From positions 312,501 to 376,500 of the forward strand of contig NZ_JADCLL010000001.1 in the NCBI RefSeq assembly GCF_015070375.1: 64,000 nucleotides of DNA, read 5' to 3'. A program made the position numbers and the translations under genes. Under the pieces are notes generated by a model, which was not told the DNA's origin, did not search any database, and saw only the letters and a program-made list of their open reading frames with translations. The stretch's first letter is position 1; each line of letters begins with the position of its first letter. Below are positions 17,343 through 26,382 of this stretch, piece by piece. Source of the stretch: Nocardioides kribbensis. GTDB taxonomy: Bacteria > Actinomycetota > Actinomycetes > Propionibacteriales > Nocardioidaceae.

Positions 17343-18602
17343 TCAGCGCGCCCGGCCGAACCTCAGGTCCTGCACCGTGGCCCGAGCGGCCGTGGGCGAG
17401 GTCGCCCGACGCTCGGAGAAGGTCGCGGTGGCGGGGTCCCAGACGCCGACGTCGGTGCGCAGGTTGCCGTCCCAGTCGCCCACCACGGGCAGGTCGCCGG
17501 GCTCGCCGAAGGCCACGTCGGCGGTCCAGGCCAGCCCGTCGTCGTCGACGCGGCGCAGCGTGAAGGTCGCGGTGGCCTGGTCGTAGACGCCGAGGTCGGT
17601 GGTGCCGTTGCCGTCCCAGTCGCCGGTGACCGGGACGTCGTCGGCGTCGCCCAGGACGGCGGTCGACACCGTGCCGTCGGCGGCCCGCATCCGGAACTGC
17701 GCGGTCTTGGCGCGCCACACGCCGACCTCCCACAGGCCGTCGCCGTCCCAGTCGCCGGCGACGGGCTCGTCGGTGGCGTTGCCGAGCACGACCGTGGTGA
17801 GCCCGGCCCCGGTCTTCAGCGTGAAGGTATTGGTCGACGGCGTGCGTACGCCCGGGTTGGTGAGCCCGTCGCCGTCCCAGTCACCCACCACGGGGTCGTC
17901 GGTCGACGTGCCCAGCCGCACGACGCGGGGCTTGGCACGGGGGCGCTGGATCCGGAACTCCGAGGTGTCCGCGCGCCGGTAGACCGCCAGCTCCGCGGGT
18001 GCGTCGCCGGCGAAGTTGCCGGCCAGCGGCACGTCCACGCAGTTCTGCGAGTCGACCGTGCTGCCGTAGACGAAGGGGGCGCCGTGGAACCACGCCTCGA
18101 TCACCGAGCGGTCCTGGCGCTCCTCGAAGTGCAGGTGGGGGCCGGTGGAGTTGCCCGTCGAGCCCAGGGTGCCGATCTGGGCGCCCTGGTCGACGCTCTG
18201 ACCGGTCACGACGACGACGTCGTTGAGGTGGGCGTAGAGGGTGCTCTCCCCGCCGCCGTGGTCGATGACGACGTAGTGGCCGTAGCCGGAGGTGCCGGTG
18301 GGCGCCGCCGTGGTGACGACGCCTGGTGCGGCGGCGACGACCGGGTCGTCGACGTCATCGGTGCGGTTCCAGTCGATCGCTCGCGAGCTGGGGCTGTGGC
18401 TGGACCGTGTCGTGCCGGTCCAGGTCTGGCCGCACGGGAACGGCACCTCGTACGCCGTGTCCGGCGCCGCACCCGCGGGCGCGGCGAGCACGAGGGTGGG
18501 GCACACCAGGGCCAGGCCGGTGGCGCCCAGCAGGACGCGGGTGGACCGGGGGCGGCCACGGACAGCACGGGGCTCGGACGGGAGGGGGGACCAGGGGGGC
18601 AT
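17343..18602 (-). CDS. exported M23 peptidase with C-terminal propeller-type repeats
   Basis: A 419-residue secreted protein. The signal peptide ends near AGAAP (about 46). The M23 (lysostaphin/LytM) domain, about 65-170, has the first zinc ligands in SHSPSSRAIDW and the HxH in GPHLHFEE, so it should be an active cell-wall endopeptidase. From about 190, five repeats of some 46 residues each centre on GDWDGDG or a variant and end in GVW/GVY, as in FG-GAP/VCBS-type propellers that bind calcium and sugars. The upstream 200 bp is relatively A/T-rich and probably holds the promoter. Confidence 0.9.
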   Translation of the reverse strand: MPPWSPLPSEPRAVRGRPRSTRVLLGATGLALVCPTLVLAAPAGAAPDTAYEVPFPCGQTWTGTTRSSHSPSSRAIDWNRTDDVDDPVVAAAPGVVTTAAPTGTSGYGHYVVIDHGGGESTLYAHLNDVVVVTGQSVDQGAQIGTLGSTGNSTGPHLHFEERQDRSVIEAWFHGAPFVYGSTVDSQNCVDVPLAGNFAGDAPAELAVYRRADTSEFRIQRPRAKPRVVRLGTSTDDPVVGDWDGDGLTNPGVRTPSTNTFTLKTGAGLTTVVLGNATDEPVAGDWDGDGLWEVGVWRAKTAQFRMRAADGTVSTAVLGDADDVPVTGDWDGNGTTDLGVYDQATATFTLRRVDDDGLAWTADVAFGEPGDLPVVGDWDGNLRTDVGVWDPATATFSERRATSPTAARATVQDLRFGRAR

Positions 18603-18803
18603 GGTGAGGACGTCCTCGGGGTGGGCGCGGAGGACGTCGCGACCGCCGGACGCGACGAGGCACGTCGCTGTGCCTCGCGCTCATCAGCCCCAGGAGTCGT
18701 CAACCGTCACACGAGTAGACACACGAAACCACGGTCTCGGCGTGTCTGTCACGAACTACAGCGATGTAATGGTATAGCCCTCTGGACCAGCGCCGTGCAC
18801 GGG
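18603..18803. other. intergenic leader of the M23 gene
   Basis: 200 bp, A/T-richer than its surroundings, between the M23 start and the end of tesB. It contains repeated GTGTCT/GACAC elements but no consensus riboswitch that I can fold by eye. A promoter for the M23 gene is expected here. Confidence 0.4.
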
Positions 18804-19679
18804 TCAGCCGCGGGGCGGCCGGATCAGGCCCTCCTGGGCCACCGTGGCGACGAGGAGTCCGTCCCGGGTGAAGACCCTGCCGATGGCCAGACCCCGCGCG
18901 CCGTGGGCCGACGGCGACCACTGGTCGTAGAGCCACCACTCGTCGGCCCGGAAGGGCCGGTGGAACCACACCGTGTGGTCCAGCGAGGCCATCTGCACCC
19001 CCGCCGGACGGTCGTGGGCGGCCAGCGTGGCGCCCAGCAGGCTCATGTCGCTGGCCCAGGTGAACGCGGCCAGGTGGAGGTGCGGGTCGTCGGGCAGCGC
19101 CGCCGCCATCCGGAACCACAGCTGGGCGCGAGCAGGGTGGAGCGGGTCCTCGGCCAGTCCGTGGCCGGAGGTGCCGATCGAGCGGGCCTCGACCGCACCC
19201 CACTCGCGGGCCAGCTTGGGTCCCTCGCCGTCGCCGCGCGAGGCCATCTGCGAGAGCAGGTCGACACCCTGCTCGGGCGCCGGGACCTCGGGCATCGCGT
19301 CCTGGTGGTCGAAGCCCTCCTCGGCGCGGTGGAAGTTGGCGGTGAGGTAGTAGATGGGGCGCCCGTGCTGGCGGGCGGCCACGCGGCGGGTCAGGAAGGA
19401 GCGGCCGTCGCGGATGCGCTCGACGTCGAAGACGATCGGCACGTGCGGGTCGCCCGGCAGCAGGAAGTAGGAGTGCAGCGAGTGCACCTCGAAGCCCTCC
19501 GGCACGGTGTGGATGCCCGCGATGAGCGCCTGCGCGGCCACCTGGCCGCCGAAGACCCGCGGGCGGCCGTAGTCGACGGTGGCGCCGCGGTAGAGGTCGT
19601 CGTCGAGCCGCTCCAGGTCGAGCAGGCCCAGCAGGTGGGCGACCGCGGCCTCCGGGTCGGGGACGAGCCCGCTGGTCAT
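18804..19679 (-). CDS. tesB: acyl-CoA thioesterase II, copy 1
   Basis: A 291-residue double-hotdog thioesterase hydrolysing acyl-CoA to free acid and CoA. Family hallmarks are RVFGGQVAAQAL in the first hotdog, HSLHSYFLLPGD, and the SLDHTVWFHRPFRADEW block carrying the catalytic Asp. The ATG overlaps the stop of the second tesB (ATGA), so both are translated together. It shares roughly half its residues with that neighbour, indicating an old tandem duplication. Last gene of a PAC2-tesB-tesB operon. Confidence 0.93.
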   Translation of the reverse strand: MTSGLVPDPEAAVAHLLGLLDLERLDDDLYRGATVDYGRPRVFGGQVAAQALIAGIHTVPEGFEVHSLHSYFLLPGDPHVPIVFDVERIRDGRSFLTRRVAARQHGRPIYYLTANFHRAEEGFDHQDAMPEVPAPEQGVDLLSQMASRGDGEGPKLAREWGAVEARSIGTSGHGLAEDPLHPARAQLWFRMAAALPDDPHLHLAAFTWASDMSLLGATLAAHDRPAGVQMASLDHTVWFHRPFRADEWWLYDQWSPSAHGARGLAIGRVFTRDGLLVATVAQEGLIRPPRG

Positions 19680-20530
19680 GTCGTCTCCTTCTCCACCGGG
19701 CGCAGCAGCGCCTCCTGGGCCACCGACGCCACGAGGGTGCCGTCGGGGGTGAACACCTGGGCGTTGACCAGTCCTCGTCCACCCTGGGCGGCCGGCGAGA
19801 CCTGGTCGTAGAGCCACCACTGGTCGGCGCGGAAGGGCCGGTGGAACCACACGGCGTGGTCGAGGGAGGCCACCAGCGTGCCGCGCGAGCCCAGCCGCAG
19901 GCCGTGGGGGCTGAGCGCGGCGCCCATCAGGCTCATGTCGGAGAGGTAGGTGAAGGCCGCGACGTGCAGGAAGGGGTCCTCCGGCAGCTGCTCGCGCACC
20001 CGCAGCCACAGCCGCTGGCGGCCCGGGTGCTCGGGGTCGGGGGGCAGCAGGTCGTGGGAGCTGCCGACGTAGCGCAGGTCGGCCACCTCGAACTCCTCCC
20101 AGGAGCGGTCGCCCTCGCGCAGCATCGTGGTGGGGTCGAGGCACTCCTGCGGCGGCGGCGCGTCGGGCATCCGCGACTGGTGCTCGCGGCCGGGCTCGGG
20201 GCGGTGGAAGTCGGCGGTCAGGGCGAAGATCGGCCGGCCGTGCTGGCGCGCCAGCACGCGGCGGGTGGCGAAGGAGCGACCGTCGCGCAGCGGCTCGGCG
20301 TCGTAGATGATCGGCGTCGTGGTGTCGCCGGGCTGCAGGAAGTAGGAGTGCAGCGAGTGCACGGCGTAGGCCGGGTCGACGGTGCGCTGGGCGGCCACGA
20401 GGGCCTGCGCGGCGACCTGGCCCCCGAAGACCCGCGGCAGCCTCGACTCCTGGACCGCGCCGCGGAAGAGGTTGTCGTCGATGGTCTCGAGGTCGAGGAG
20501 CGCCACCAGCTCCCGGGCGTCGCGCGGCAC
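19676..20530 (-). CDS. tesB: acyl-CoA thioesterase II, copy 2
   Basis: A 284-residue paralogue of the following gene with the same motifs (VFGGQVAAQALVAAQ, SLHSYFLQPGD, SLDHAVWFHRPFRADQW). The stretch between the hotdogs, where chain-length preference is set, differs strongly between the two copies, which suggests different substrates. The ATG at 20530 lies 2 nt after the PAC2 stop and 4 bases of the gene end overlap the next ATG. A tight three-gene operon. Confidence 0.93.
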   Translation of the reverse strand: MPRDARELVALLDLETIDDNLFRGAVQESRLPRVFGGQVAAQALVAAQRTVDPAYAVHSLHSYFLQPGDTTTPIIYDAEPLRDGRSFATRRVLARQHGRPIFALTADFHRPEPGREHQSRMPDAPPPQECLDPTTMLREGDRSWEEFEVADLRYVGSSHDLLPPDPEHPGRQRLWLRVREQLPEDPFLHVAAFTYLSDMSLMGAALSPHGLRLGSRGTLVASLDHAVWFHRPFRADQWWLYDQVSPAAQGGRGLVNAQVFTPDGTLVASVAQEALLRPVEKETT

Positions 20531-20532
20531 GC

Positions 20533-21534
20533 TCAGTCCCGCCCGGTGGTGTCGGGCCCCGCCACGTCGGGGCCCGGGTCGTCGGGCTCCTCCAGACCGG
20601 CCAGGAACTGCTCGAACTGCTGGCCGATCTCCTCACCCGTCGGCAGCGGCTCGTCGGGGGCCAGCAGGTTGCCGCCCGACTCCTCGGCGCGCTCGAAGGC
20701 GTCGTACTGCCGCTCGAGGGCCTGCACGACGTCGTCGACCTCGGCGTTGTCGGCGAGGTAGGCGGTGATCTCCTCCTCGCGCTGCTCGGCCTCCGCGTGC
20801 AGCACCGACAGGTCGAGGGTGAGGCGTCCGGCCAGCTCGACCTGCTCGAGCAGGGCGGCCGAGGCGCGGGGGTAGTCGAGCTGGGCGAGGTAGTGCGGGA
20901 TGTGGGCCACGAAGCCCTGCGCGGGGTGGCCCCACTCCCCCAGCCTGACCTCCAGCAGCGCCTGGGCGCTGCTGGGCACGCGCAGCTCGCCGCGCCACGG
21001 GCTGGTGGCGCCGAGGAGCAGCTCGGGGTCGTTGGCGTGGTGCGTCAGCGCCACGGGCCGGGTGTGGGGCACGGCCATCGGCACCGAGCCCATCGACACG
21101 ACCCGGGTCACCCCGAAGCGCTCGACGACCTCGCGCACGGCGCGGGAGAAGGCCTCCCACCGGTTGTCGGGCTCGGGTCCCTGGAGCAGCAGGTACGGCG
21201 TCCCGCCGCTGTCGCGCAGCAGCCGCACCACGAGGCGCGGGGCGTCGTAGGAGGCGTAGTGGTCGCGTACGAAGGAGATCGCGGGGCGGCGGGCGCGGTA
21301 GTCGTGGAACTGGTCCACGTCGAAGGTCGCGACCACCCGGCTCGACGAGGGGACGGCCGGGGGGCCGTGGAGGCCGTCCTCCTCGAGGTCCACGAGGTGG
21401 CGCGCGGCGCGGGCGGCGGCGTTGCCGGCGTCGAGGAAGCCGTCGAGCACGAGCACCATGGTCAGGTGCTCGGGCGAGCCGTCGAGCTCGGGCACGTCGT
21501 CGACGATGTGCACCAGGCGGGGTTCGGCAGGCAC
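20533..21534 (-). CDS. PAC2 family protein
   Basis: A 333-residue PAC2-domain protein, the family of proteasome-assembly chaperones that is widespread in actinobacteria. Features are VLVLDGFLDAGNAA near the N-terminus, RPAISFVRDHYASY, and VVSMGSVPMAVPHTRP in the core, with a charged helical C-terminus. GTG 21534 follows GAGAGGA. Actinobacterial PAC2 proteins are suspected to act around the proteasome, but no pup or prc genes are nearby. It heads an operon with two thioesterases. Function unproven. Confidence 0.85.
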   Translation of the reverse strand: MPAEPRLVHIVDDVPELDGSPEHLTMVLVLDGFLDAGNAAARAARHLVDLEEDGLHGPPAVPSSSRVVATFDVDQFHDYRARRPAISFVRDHYASYDAPRLVVRLLRDSGGTPYLLLQGPEPDNRWEAFSRAVREVVERFGVTRVVSMGSVPMAVPHTRPVALTHHANDPELLLGATSPWRGELRVPSSAQALLEVRLGEWGHPAQGFVAHIPHYLAQLDYPRASAALLEQVELAGRLTLDLSVLHAEAEQREEEITAYLADNAEVDDVVQALERQYDAFERAEESGGNLLAPDEPLPTGEEIGQQFEQFLAGLEEPDDPGPDVAGPDTTGRD

Positions 21535-21575
21535 GGCGTCCTCTCGGCACGGTCTGCGACGGGCGCAGAGGCGGA

Positions 21576-21596
21576 GGCCCGCCGGGCAGGCGGGCC
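21576..21596. terminator. hairpin between methyltransferase and PAC2 genes
   Basis: GGCCCGCC-N5-GGCGGGCC, an 8-bp stem about 40 nt before the PAC2 start and downstream of the methyltransferase. It is either a terminator or a leader hairpin. Confidence 0.5.
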
Positions 21597-21724
21597 GGGT
21601 GTCGGTGGCCCGAGCACCGTAGCGGACCACGGTATTCCCCCCGCCGACCCCTCGTCGTGGCCGCCCGTGCCGCGGACCGCGGGCGGGTGACCCCACCCAC
21701 AGCGGGCCCGGCCGGCGGCCGCGC

Positions 21725-22684
21725 TCAGCGCGCCCCCAGCAGGGCGCGACCCGGCGGGCCTGCCCACAGCGCGGCGACGTGGGAGACATCGGTGCCGCAG
21801 CAGCCGCCGAGCACCCGCAGCGCCGGGAGCCGCTGCCGGAGGTACTCGGTGCGGTCCACGAGCAGGTCGAGGTCCCCCTCGTCGAGGGTCTCGGCGGCGT
21901 CGAGCTCGGCGTGGCTCAGCGTCGAGGCGTTCGGGCGCAGCCCGATGACCCGGTGGCGCCAGCCGCCGCCGCCGTCGTCGCCGCCGTCGAGGGCCCGCGC
22001 CACGTGGTCGGGGTGGGCGCAGTTGACGAGGTAGCCGTCGGCGGGCGCCTCGCGCTCCAGGCGGCGCACCGCGTCGGCCAGGGCGGTGCCGTCGGGCAGG
22101 GTGCCGTCGGTCTCGACGGTGAACGACACCGCCACCGGCACACCGACCGAGCGCGCGGAGCGCACCACGCCGACCGCCTCGGCGGCCCCGGTCAGGGTGT
22201 ACGCCGTCACCGCGTCGACGCCGGCCCCCGCCAGGGCGGCCACCTGCGGCAGGTGGCGGCTGGCCGCGTCGTCGGGATCGAGCCGCTCACCGGCGACGTA
22301 GCCGTCGCCCAGCGGCCCGATCGTGCCGACGACCCGCACGGCGAGCAGGTCGGTCAGTCGCCCACGCAGGGCCTGCACCAGGTCCACGGCCCGGTGGTTG
22401 AGGCCCGCCGCGGCGTGCACGTCGTGGCCGAGCGACGCGGCCCACTCGGCGCCGGCGCGCCACGTGGGGGTCTCGAGCAGCAGCCCGGCCCCGACCCGGC
22501 GGGCCACGTCGGCGTACCCGAGGTAGTAGTGCTCGAGGAGCTCGCGTCCGCGCTCGTCGTCGACCAGCGGGAAGGCCGCGAAGCCGGGCAGGTCGACGCC
22601 GTGGTGGAAGATCAGGTCGGTCTCGAGCCCACCGTCGGTGACCCAGGCGGCGGCCGCGTCCCACGGTGGTGGTGTGCCGCTCAC
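21725..22684 (-). CDS. homocysteine S-methyltransferase family protein
   Basis: A 319-residue zinc-dependent methyltransferase (MmuM/BHMT fold). Zinc ligands are the Cys in VNCAHPDH and the pair in GGCCGTD near the C-terminus; DGGLETDL opens the barrel. Members transfer a methyl group from S-methylmethionine or betaine to homocysteine to form methionine, without B12. The GTG start follows GGAGGACC. It lies between an APC permease and the PAC2 operon, all on the minus strand; a permease for the methyl donor is a reasonable but unproven link. Confidence 0.88.
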   Translation of the reverse strand: MSGTPPPWDAAAAWVTDGGLETDLIFHHGVDLPGFAAFPLVDDERGRELLEHYYLGYADVARRVGAGLLLETPTWRAGAEWAASLGHDVHAAAGLNHRAVDLVQALRGRLTDLLAVRVVGTIGPLGDGYVAGERLDPDDAASRHLPQVAALAGAGVDAVTAYTLTGAAEAVGVVRSARSVGVPVAVSFTVETDGTLPDGTALADAVRRLEREAPADGYLVNCAHPDHVARALDGGDDGGGGWRHRVIGLRPNASTLSHAELDAAETLDEGDLDLLVDRTEYLRQRLPALRVLGGCCGTDVSHVAALWAGPPGRALLGAR

Positions 22685-22782
22685 GGCTGGTCCTCCGTCC
22701 CGGGACGTCCGGGCGTCCCGGTGGACGTCCTACCCGCCGGGCCCGGGCCCGGGCCAGGGCCGGAGGTCCTCCCCCGGCGGCC

Positions 22783-24279
22783 TCAGTCGCGCGCCGCGGC
22801 GCCGGCCTCGGCGCGGCCGAGCTTGGCGTGGCTGCGGCCGTAGACGAAGTAGAGGGCGAAGCCGAGCGCCATCCAGACCAGGAAGCGCAGCCAGGTCTCC
22901 GCGCTCAGGTTGAGCATCAGGTAGAAGCAGATCAGGGCCGAGAGCACCGGCAGCACCGGCGAGAGCGGCACCCGGAAGGAGCGCTCGAGGTCGGGGCGGC
23001 TGCGACGCAGCACCGGCACGGCCAGCGAGACCAGGAGGAAGGCGGTCAGCGTGCCGATGTTGACCATCTCCTCCAGCTTGCCGATCGGTGTGAGGGAGGC
23101 GACCAGGGCCACCACGACGACGATGCCGATGGTGATGGTGAGCGGGGTGCCGGTGCGGCGGTCGACGCGGGCGAGCTTGACCGGCAGCAGGCCGTCGCGG
23201 GCCATCGCGAAGAAGACGCGCACGGCCCCGATCATCAGCGTCATGACCACGGTGGTCAGACCGGCCACGGCGCCGGCCGAGATGAGCGTGCCGATGCCGT
23301 CTTGGCCGCGGTCGATGAAGGCCCGGGCGAGCGCGGCCTCGGGGTCGATGTCGCGGTAGTTGACCATGCCCACGATGACCAGGGCGACGGCGATGTAGAG
23401 CACCGTGCAGATCGCCAGCGAGCCGAGGATGCCGCGGGGCAGGTCGCGCTGCGGGTTGCGGGCCTCCTCGGCGGTGGTGGCGACGACGTCGAAGCCGATG
23501 TAGGCGAAGAAGACGACCGAGGCCGCCGACACCACGCCCAGGACGCCGTAGACCTGCGGTTCGATGCCGAAGAGCAGCTGCACGAGCGGGGCGGTCAGCC
23601 AGGTGCCACCGGTCTCGGCCGTGCCGGCGGCGTCGGGCACGAAGGGGGTGTAGTTGCTGCCGTCGATGTAGAACAGGCCGGCCACGATGACGAAGAGCAC
23701 CACGAAGAGCTTGACCGCGACGAGCACCAGGTTGACGCGCAGGCTCTCCTTGATGCCGAAGGCGATGAGGGCGCCGAGCACGGCCACCAGCAGGAAGGCG
23801 GCGAGGTTGAACGTGGCGTCGGGGCCGAGCGAGGCGGGCCAGGTGACGCCCAGCTGGTCGAGGAGCGTGACGAAGTAGGTGCTCCAGCCCTGGGCCACCA
23901 CGCTCGCTCCGAGCATCAGCTCCAGGAGCAGGTCCCAGCCGATGATCCACGCCACCAGCTCGCCGAGCGTGGCGTAGGAGAACGTGTAGGCCGACCCCGA
24001 CATCGGCAGCGTCGAGGCGAACTCCGCGTAGCAGAGCGCGGCCAGCGCGCAGCAGATCGCGGCGATGCCGAAGGAGAACACCACCCCGGGCCCGGCGTAG
24101 TCGGCGGCGACCCGGCCGGTGAGGGTGAAGATCCCGGCGCCGATCACGACGCCGACGCCGAAGACCGTGAGGTCGAGGGCGGTGAGGTTCTTCTTCAGCG
24201 CGAACTCGGGGTCGTCCCCCGAGGCCAGCGACTGCTCGATCGACTTGGTGCGCAGGAGACCGGTGCGTGTGCGACTCAC
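22783..24279 (-). CDS. APC family amino acid permease (cationic amino acid transporter type)
   Basis: A membrane protein of about 498 residues with 12 or more hydrophobic segments, starting with KKNLTALDLTVFGVGVVIGAGIFTLTG, the substrate-binding TM1 signature of the APC superfamily. The C-terminal RRSRPDLERSFRVPLSPVLP is typical of the YfnA/CAT group. GTG 24279 was chosen because a minus-strand -10 TACGGT (24286-24291) lies 6 nt before it. A lone gene with its own promoter between dxs and a methionine-forming methyltransferase. The substrate is probably a cationic or neutral amino acid. Confidence 0.9.
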   Translation of the reverse strand: MSRTRTGLLRTKSIEQSLASGDDPEFALKKNLTALDLTVFGVGVVIGAGIFTLTGRVAADYAGPGVVFSFGIAAICCALAALCYAEFASTLPMSGSAYTFSYATLGELVAWIIGWDLLLELMLGASVVAQGWSTYFVTLLDQLGVTWPASLGPDATFNLAAFLLVAVLGALIAFGIKESLRVNLVLVAVKLFVVLFVIVAGLFYIDGSNYTPFVPDAAGTAETGGTWLTAPLVQLLFGIEPQVYGVLGVVSAASVVFFAYIGFDVVATTAEEARNPQRDLPRGILGSLAICTVLYIAVALVIVGMVNYRDIDPEAALARAFIDRGQDGIGTLISAGAVAGLTTVVMTLMIGAVRVFFAMARDGLLPVKLARVDRRTGTPLTITIGIVVVVALVASLTPIGKLEEMVNIGTLTAFLLVSLAVPVLRRSRPDLERSFRVPLSPVLPVLSALICFYLMLNLSAETWLRFLVWMALGFALYFVYGRSHAKLGRAEAGAAARD

Positions 24280-24285
24280 CCGGAG

Positions 24286-24291
24286 ACCGTA
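24286..24291 (-). promoter_or_regulatory. -10 hexamer of the APC permease gene
   Basis: TACGGT on the minus strand, 6 nt from GTG 24279. It supports a leaderless transcript. Confidence 0.5.
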
Positions 24292-24417
24292 GAGCACCAC
24301 CCGCGCTCGTCGCGAGCGTCCCCCGGGCGGGTCGCGCGGTGGATCGGCGACCACCACCGCCGCCACCGGGCGGTCCCTACCCCCCCGGGGGAGGGTCGGA
24401 CCGCTGCTCGCCACCGC

Positions 24418-26364
24418 CTACCGCGAGCCCTCGGCGCTGCGCTCGACCGGCTCGACGGGCGCGACCGGCTCGACGGGCTCCGCAGCGGCCGCGGGGCCGT
24501 CGAGGGCGGAGATGCGCTCCACGATCCCCAGCGCCAGGGTCTGCGGGGTCAGGCCGATGCGCTCGAGGATCACCCCGCGCTTGGCGTGGTCGAGGAACTC
24601 CTGGGGCACGCCGTGCAGCTGCACGGGGGTGGTCACACCGGCCTCGTTCAGGGTCTGCAGCAGCACGGCGCCACAGCCGCCGACCACGCCGTTGTCCTCG
24701 ATGCTGACCACGAGACGGTGCTCGCGGGCCAGGTCGACGATCGCGGGGTCGACGGGCTTGACCCAGCGGGGGTCGACGACGGTGACGCCGATGCCCTGGG
24801 CGGTGAGCCGCTCGGCCACCTGCACCGCGGTCGTCGCCATCGAGCCCACGCCGACGATGAGCACGTCGCGGGCACCGGAGCGCACGAGCACGTCGGCGCC
24901 CCCCGCCCGGTCGACGGCCGCGACGTCCTCGGGCGGCGGACCCTTGGGGAAGCGCACCACCGTGGGGGCGTCGTCGACCTCCACGGCCTCGTTGAGCAGC
25001 TCGCGCAGCCGGGTCGCGTCACGGGGCGCGGCCAGCCGCAGCCCCGGCACCAGCTGGAGCATCGACATGTCCCACATGCCGTTGTGGCTGGCGCCGTCGT
25101 CGCCGGTGACCCCGGAGCGGTCGAGCACGAAGGTGACGCCGCAGCGGTGCAGCGCGACGTCCATCAGCACCTGGTCGAAGGCGCGGTTGAGGAAGGTGGC
25201 GTAGACGGCGAAGACCGGGTGCAGGCCGCCCATCGCCAGGCCGGCGGCCGAGGTGGCGGCGTGCTGCTCGGCGATGCCGACGTCGAAGGTGCGCTCGGGG
25301 AAGCGGGCCTGGAAGTGGTGGAGGCCCACGGGGTGCATCATCGCTGCGGTGATGCCGACGACGTCCTTGCGGCGCTGGCCGATGTGGACGATCTCGTCGG
25401 CGAAGACGTCGGTCCAGATGCGGCCCTTGGGGTTCTCCTCGCCGGTGTCGACGTCGAAGGGCCCCGGGGAGTGGAACTGGTCGGCCTCGTGGCGCTCCGC
25501 GGCGTCGTAGCCGAAGCCCTTGCGGGTGAGCGCGTGCACGATGACCGGGCCGCCGAAGCGCTTGGCCTGGGCCAGCGCGTGCTCCATGGCCGCGCGGTCG
25601 TGGCCGTCGACGGGGCCGACGTACTTCAGGCCGAGGTCCTCGAAGAGGCCCTGGGGGGCGAGGGCGTCCTTGAGGCCCTTCTTCACCGCGTGGAGGGCGT
25701 CGTAGGCCGCGCCGCCGACCGCCGGCACGGAGTTGAGCCGCTTCTTGACCTGGTCGAGCAGCTGCTCGTAGCGCGGGTTGGTGCGCAGCGAGGTCAGCGC
25801 GGTGGCCAGGCCGCCGATCGTGGGGGTGTACGAGCGGCCGTTGTCGTTGACCACGATGACCAGCCGGCTGTCCTGGGCGACGGCGATGTTGTTGAGCGCC
25901 TCCCAGGCCATGCCGCCGGTGAGCGCGCCGTCGCCGATGACCGCGACGACGTGGCGGTCCTCGCCCCGGATGGCGTAGGCCTTGGCCAGCCCGTCGGCGT
26001 AGGACAGCGCGGTGGAGGCGTGGGAGTTCTCGACGATGTCGTGGGGCGACTCGGCCTGGCTGGGGTAGCCCGAGAGGCGACCTTCCTGGCGCAGGCCGTC
26101 GAAGTCCCCGGCGCGGCCGGTGAGCAGCTTGTGCACGTAGGACTGGTGGCCGGTGTCGAGCACGACGCGGTCGTGGGGGCTGTCGAAGACCCGGTGCACG
26201 GCCAGGGTCAGCTCCACCACGCCGAGGTTGGGGCCGAGGTGGCCCCCGGTGCGCGCGCACGTCGCGACGAGCACGTCACGGATCTCGGAGGCCAGGGCGT
26301 CGAGCTCGTCGTCGGCCAGGTCGCGCAGGTCGCGGGGTCCGGTGATCTGCTCGAGGAGTCCCAT
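24418..26364 (-). CDS. dxs: 1-deoxy-D-xylulose-5-phosphate synthase
   Basis: DXS condenses pyruvate and glyceraldehyde 3-phosphate, the first step of the MEP isoprenoid pathway. The 648-residue length is normal. The thiamine-diphosphate motif is [16 protein letters not shown]...NDN (about 155-190). The N-terminal [15 protein letters not shown] and the transketolase pyrimidine domain with [15 protein letters not shown] follow. The start is fixed by -10 TAAACT (26372-26377) 7 nt upstream. The C-terminal 25 residues are an acidic/Pro-Val repeat tail not needed for activity. Confidence 0.97.
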   Translation of the reverse strand: MGLLEQITGPRDLRDLADDELDALASEIRDVLVATCARTGGHLGPNLGVVELTLAVHRVFDSPHDRVVLDTGHQSYVHKLLTGRAGDFDGLRQEGRLSGYPSQAESPHDIVENSHASTALSYADGLAKAYAIRGEDRHVVAVIGDGALTGGMAWEALNNIAVAQDSRLVIVVNDNGRSYTPTIGGLATALTSLRTNPRYEQLLDQVKKRLNSVPAVGGAAYDALHAVKKGLKDALAPQGLFEDLGLKYVGPVDGHDRAAMEHALAQAKRFGGPVIVHALTRKGFGYDAAERHEADQFHSPGPFDVDTGEENPKGRIWTDVFADEIVHIGQRRKDVVGITAAMMHPVGLHHFQARFPERTFDVGIAEQHAATSAAGLAMGGLHPVFAVYATFLNRAFDQVLMDVALHRCGVTFVLDRSGVTGDDGASHNGMWDMSMLQLVPGLRLAAPRDATRLRELLNEAVEVDDAPTVVRFPKGPPPEDVAAVDRAGGADVLVRSGARDVLIVGVGSMATTAVQVAERLTAQGIGVTVVDPRWVKPVDPAIVDLAREHRLVVSIEDNGVVGGCGAVLLQTLNEAGVTTPVQLHGVPQEFLDHAKRGVILERIGLTPQTLALGIVERISALDGPAAAAEPVEPVAPVEPVERSAEGSR

Positions 26365-26371
26365 GGGCCCG

Positions 26372-26377
26372 AGTTTA
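26372..26377 (-). promoter_or_regulatory. -10 hexamer of dxs (leaderless)
   Basis: TAAACT on the minus strand with a 7-nt spacer to the dxs ATG, just downstream of the stop of the preceding gene. dxs therefore has its own promoter. Confidence 0.65.
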
Positions 26378-26382
26378 CGACC

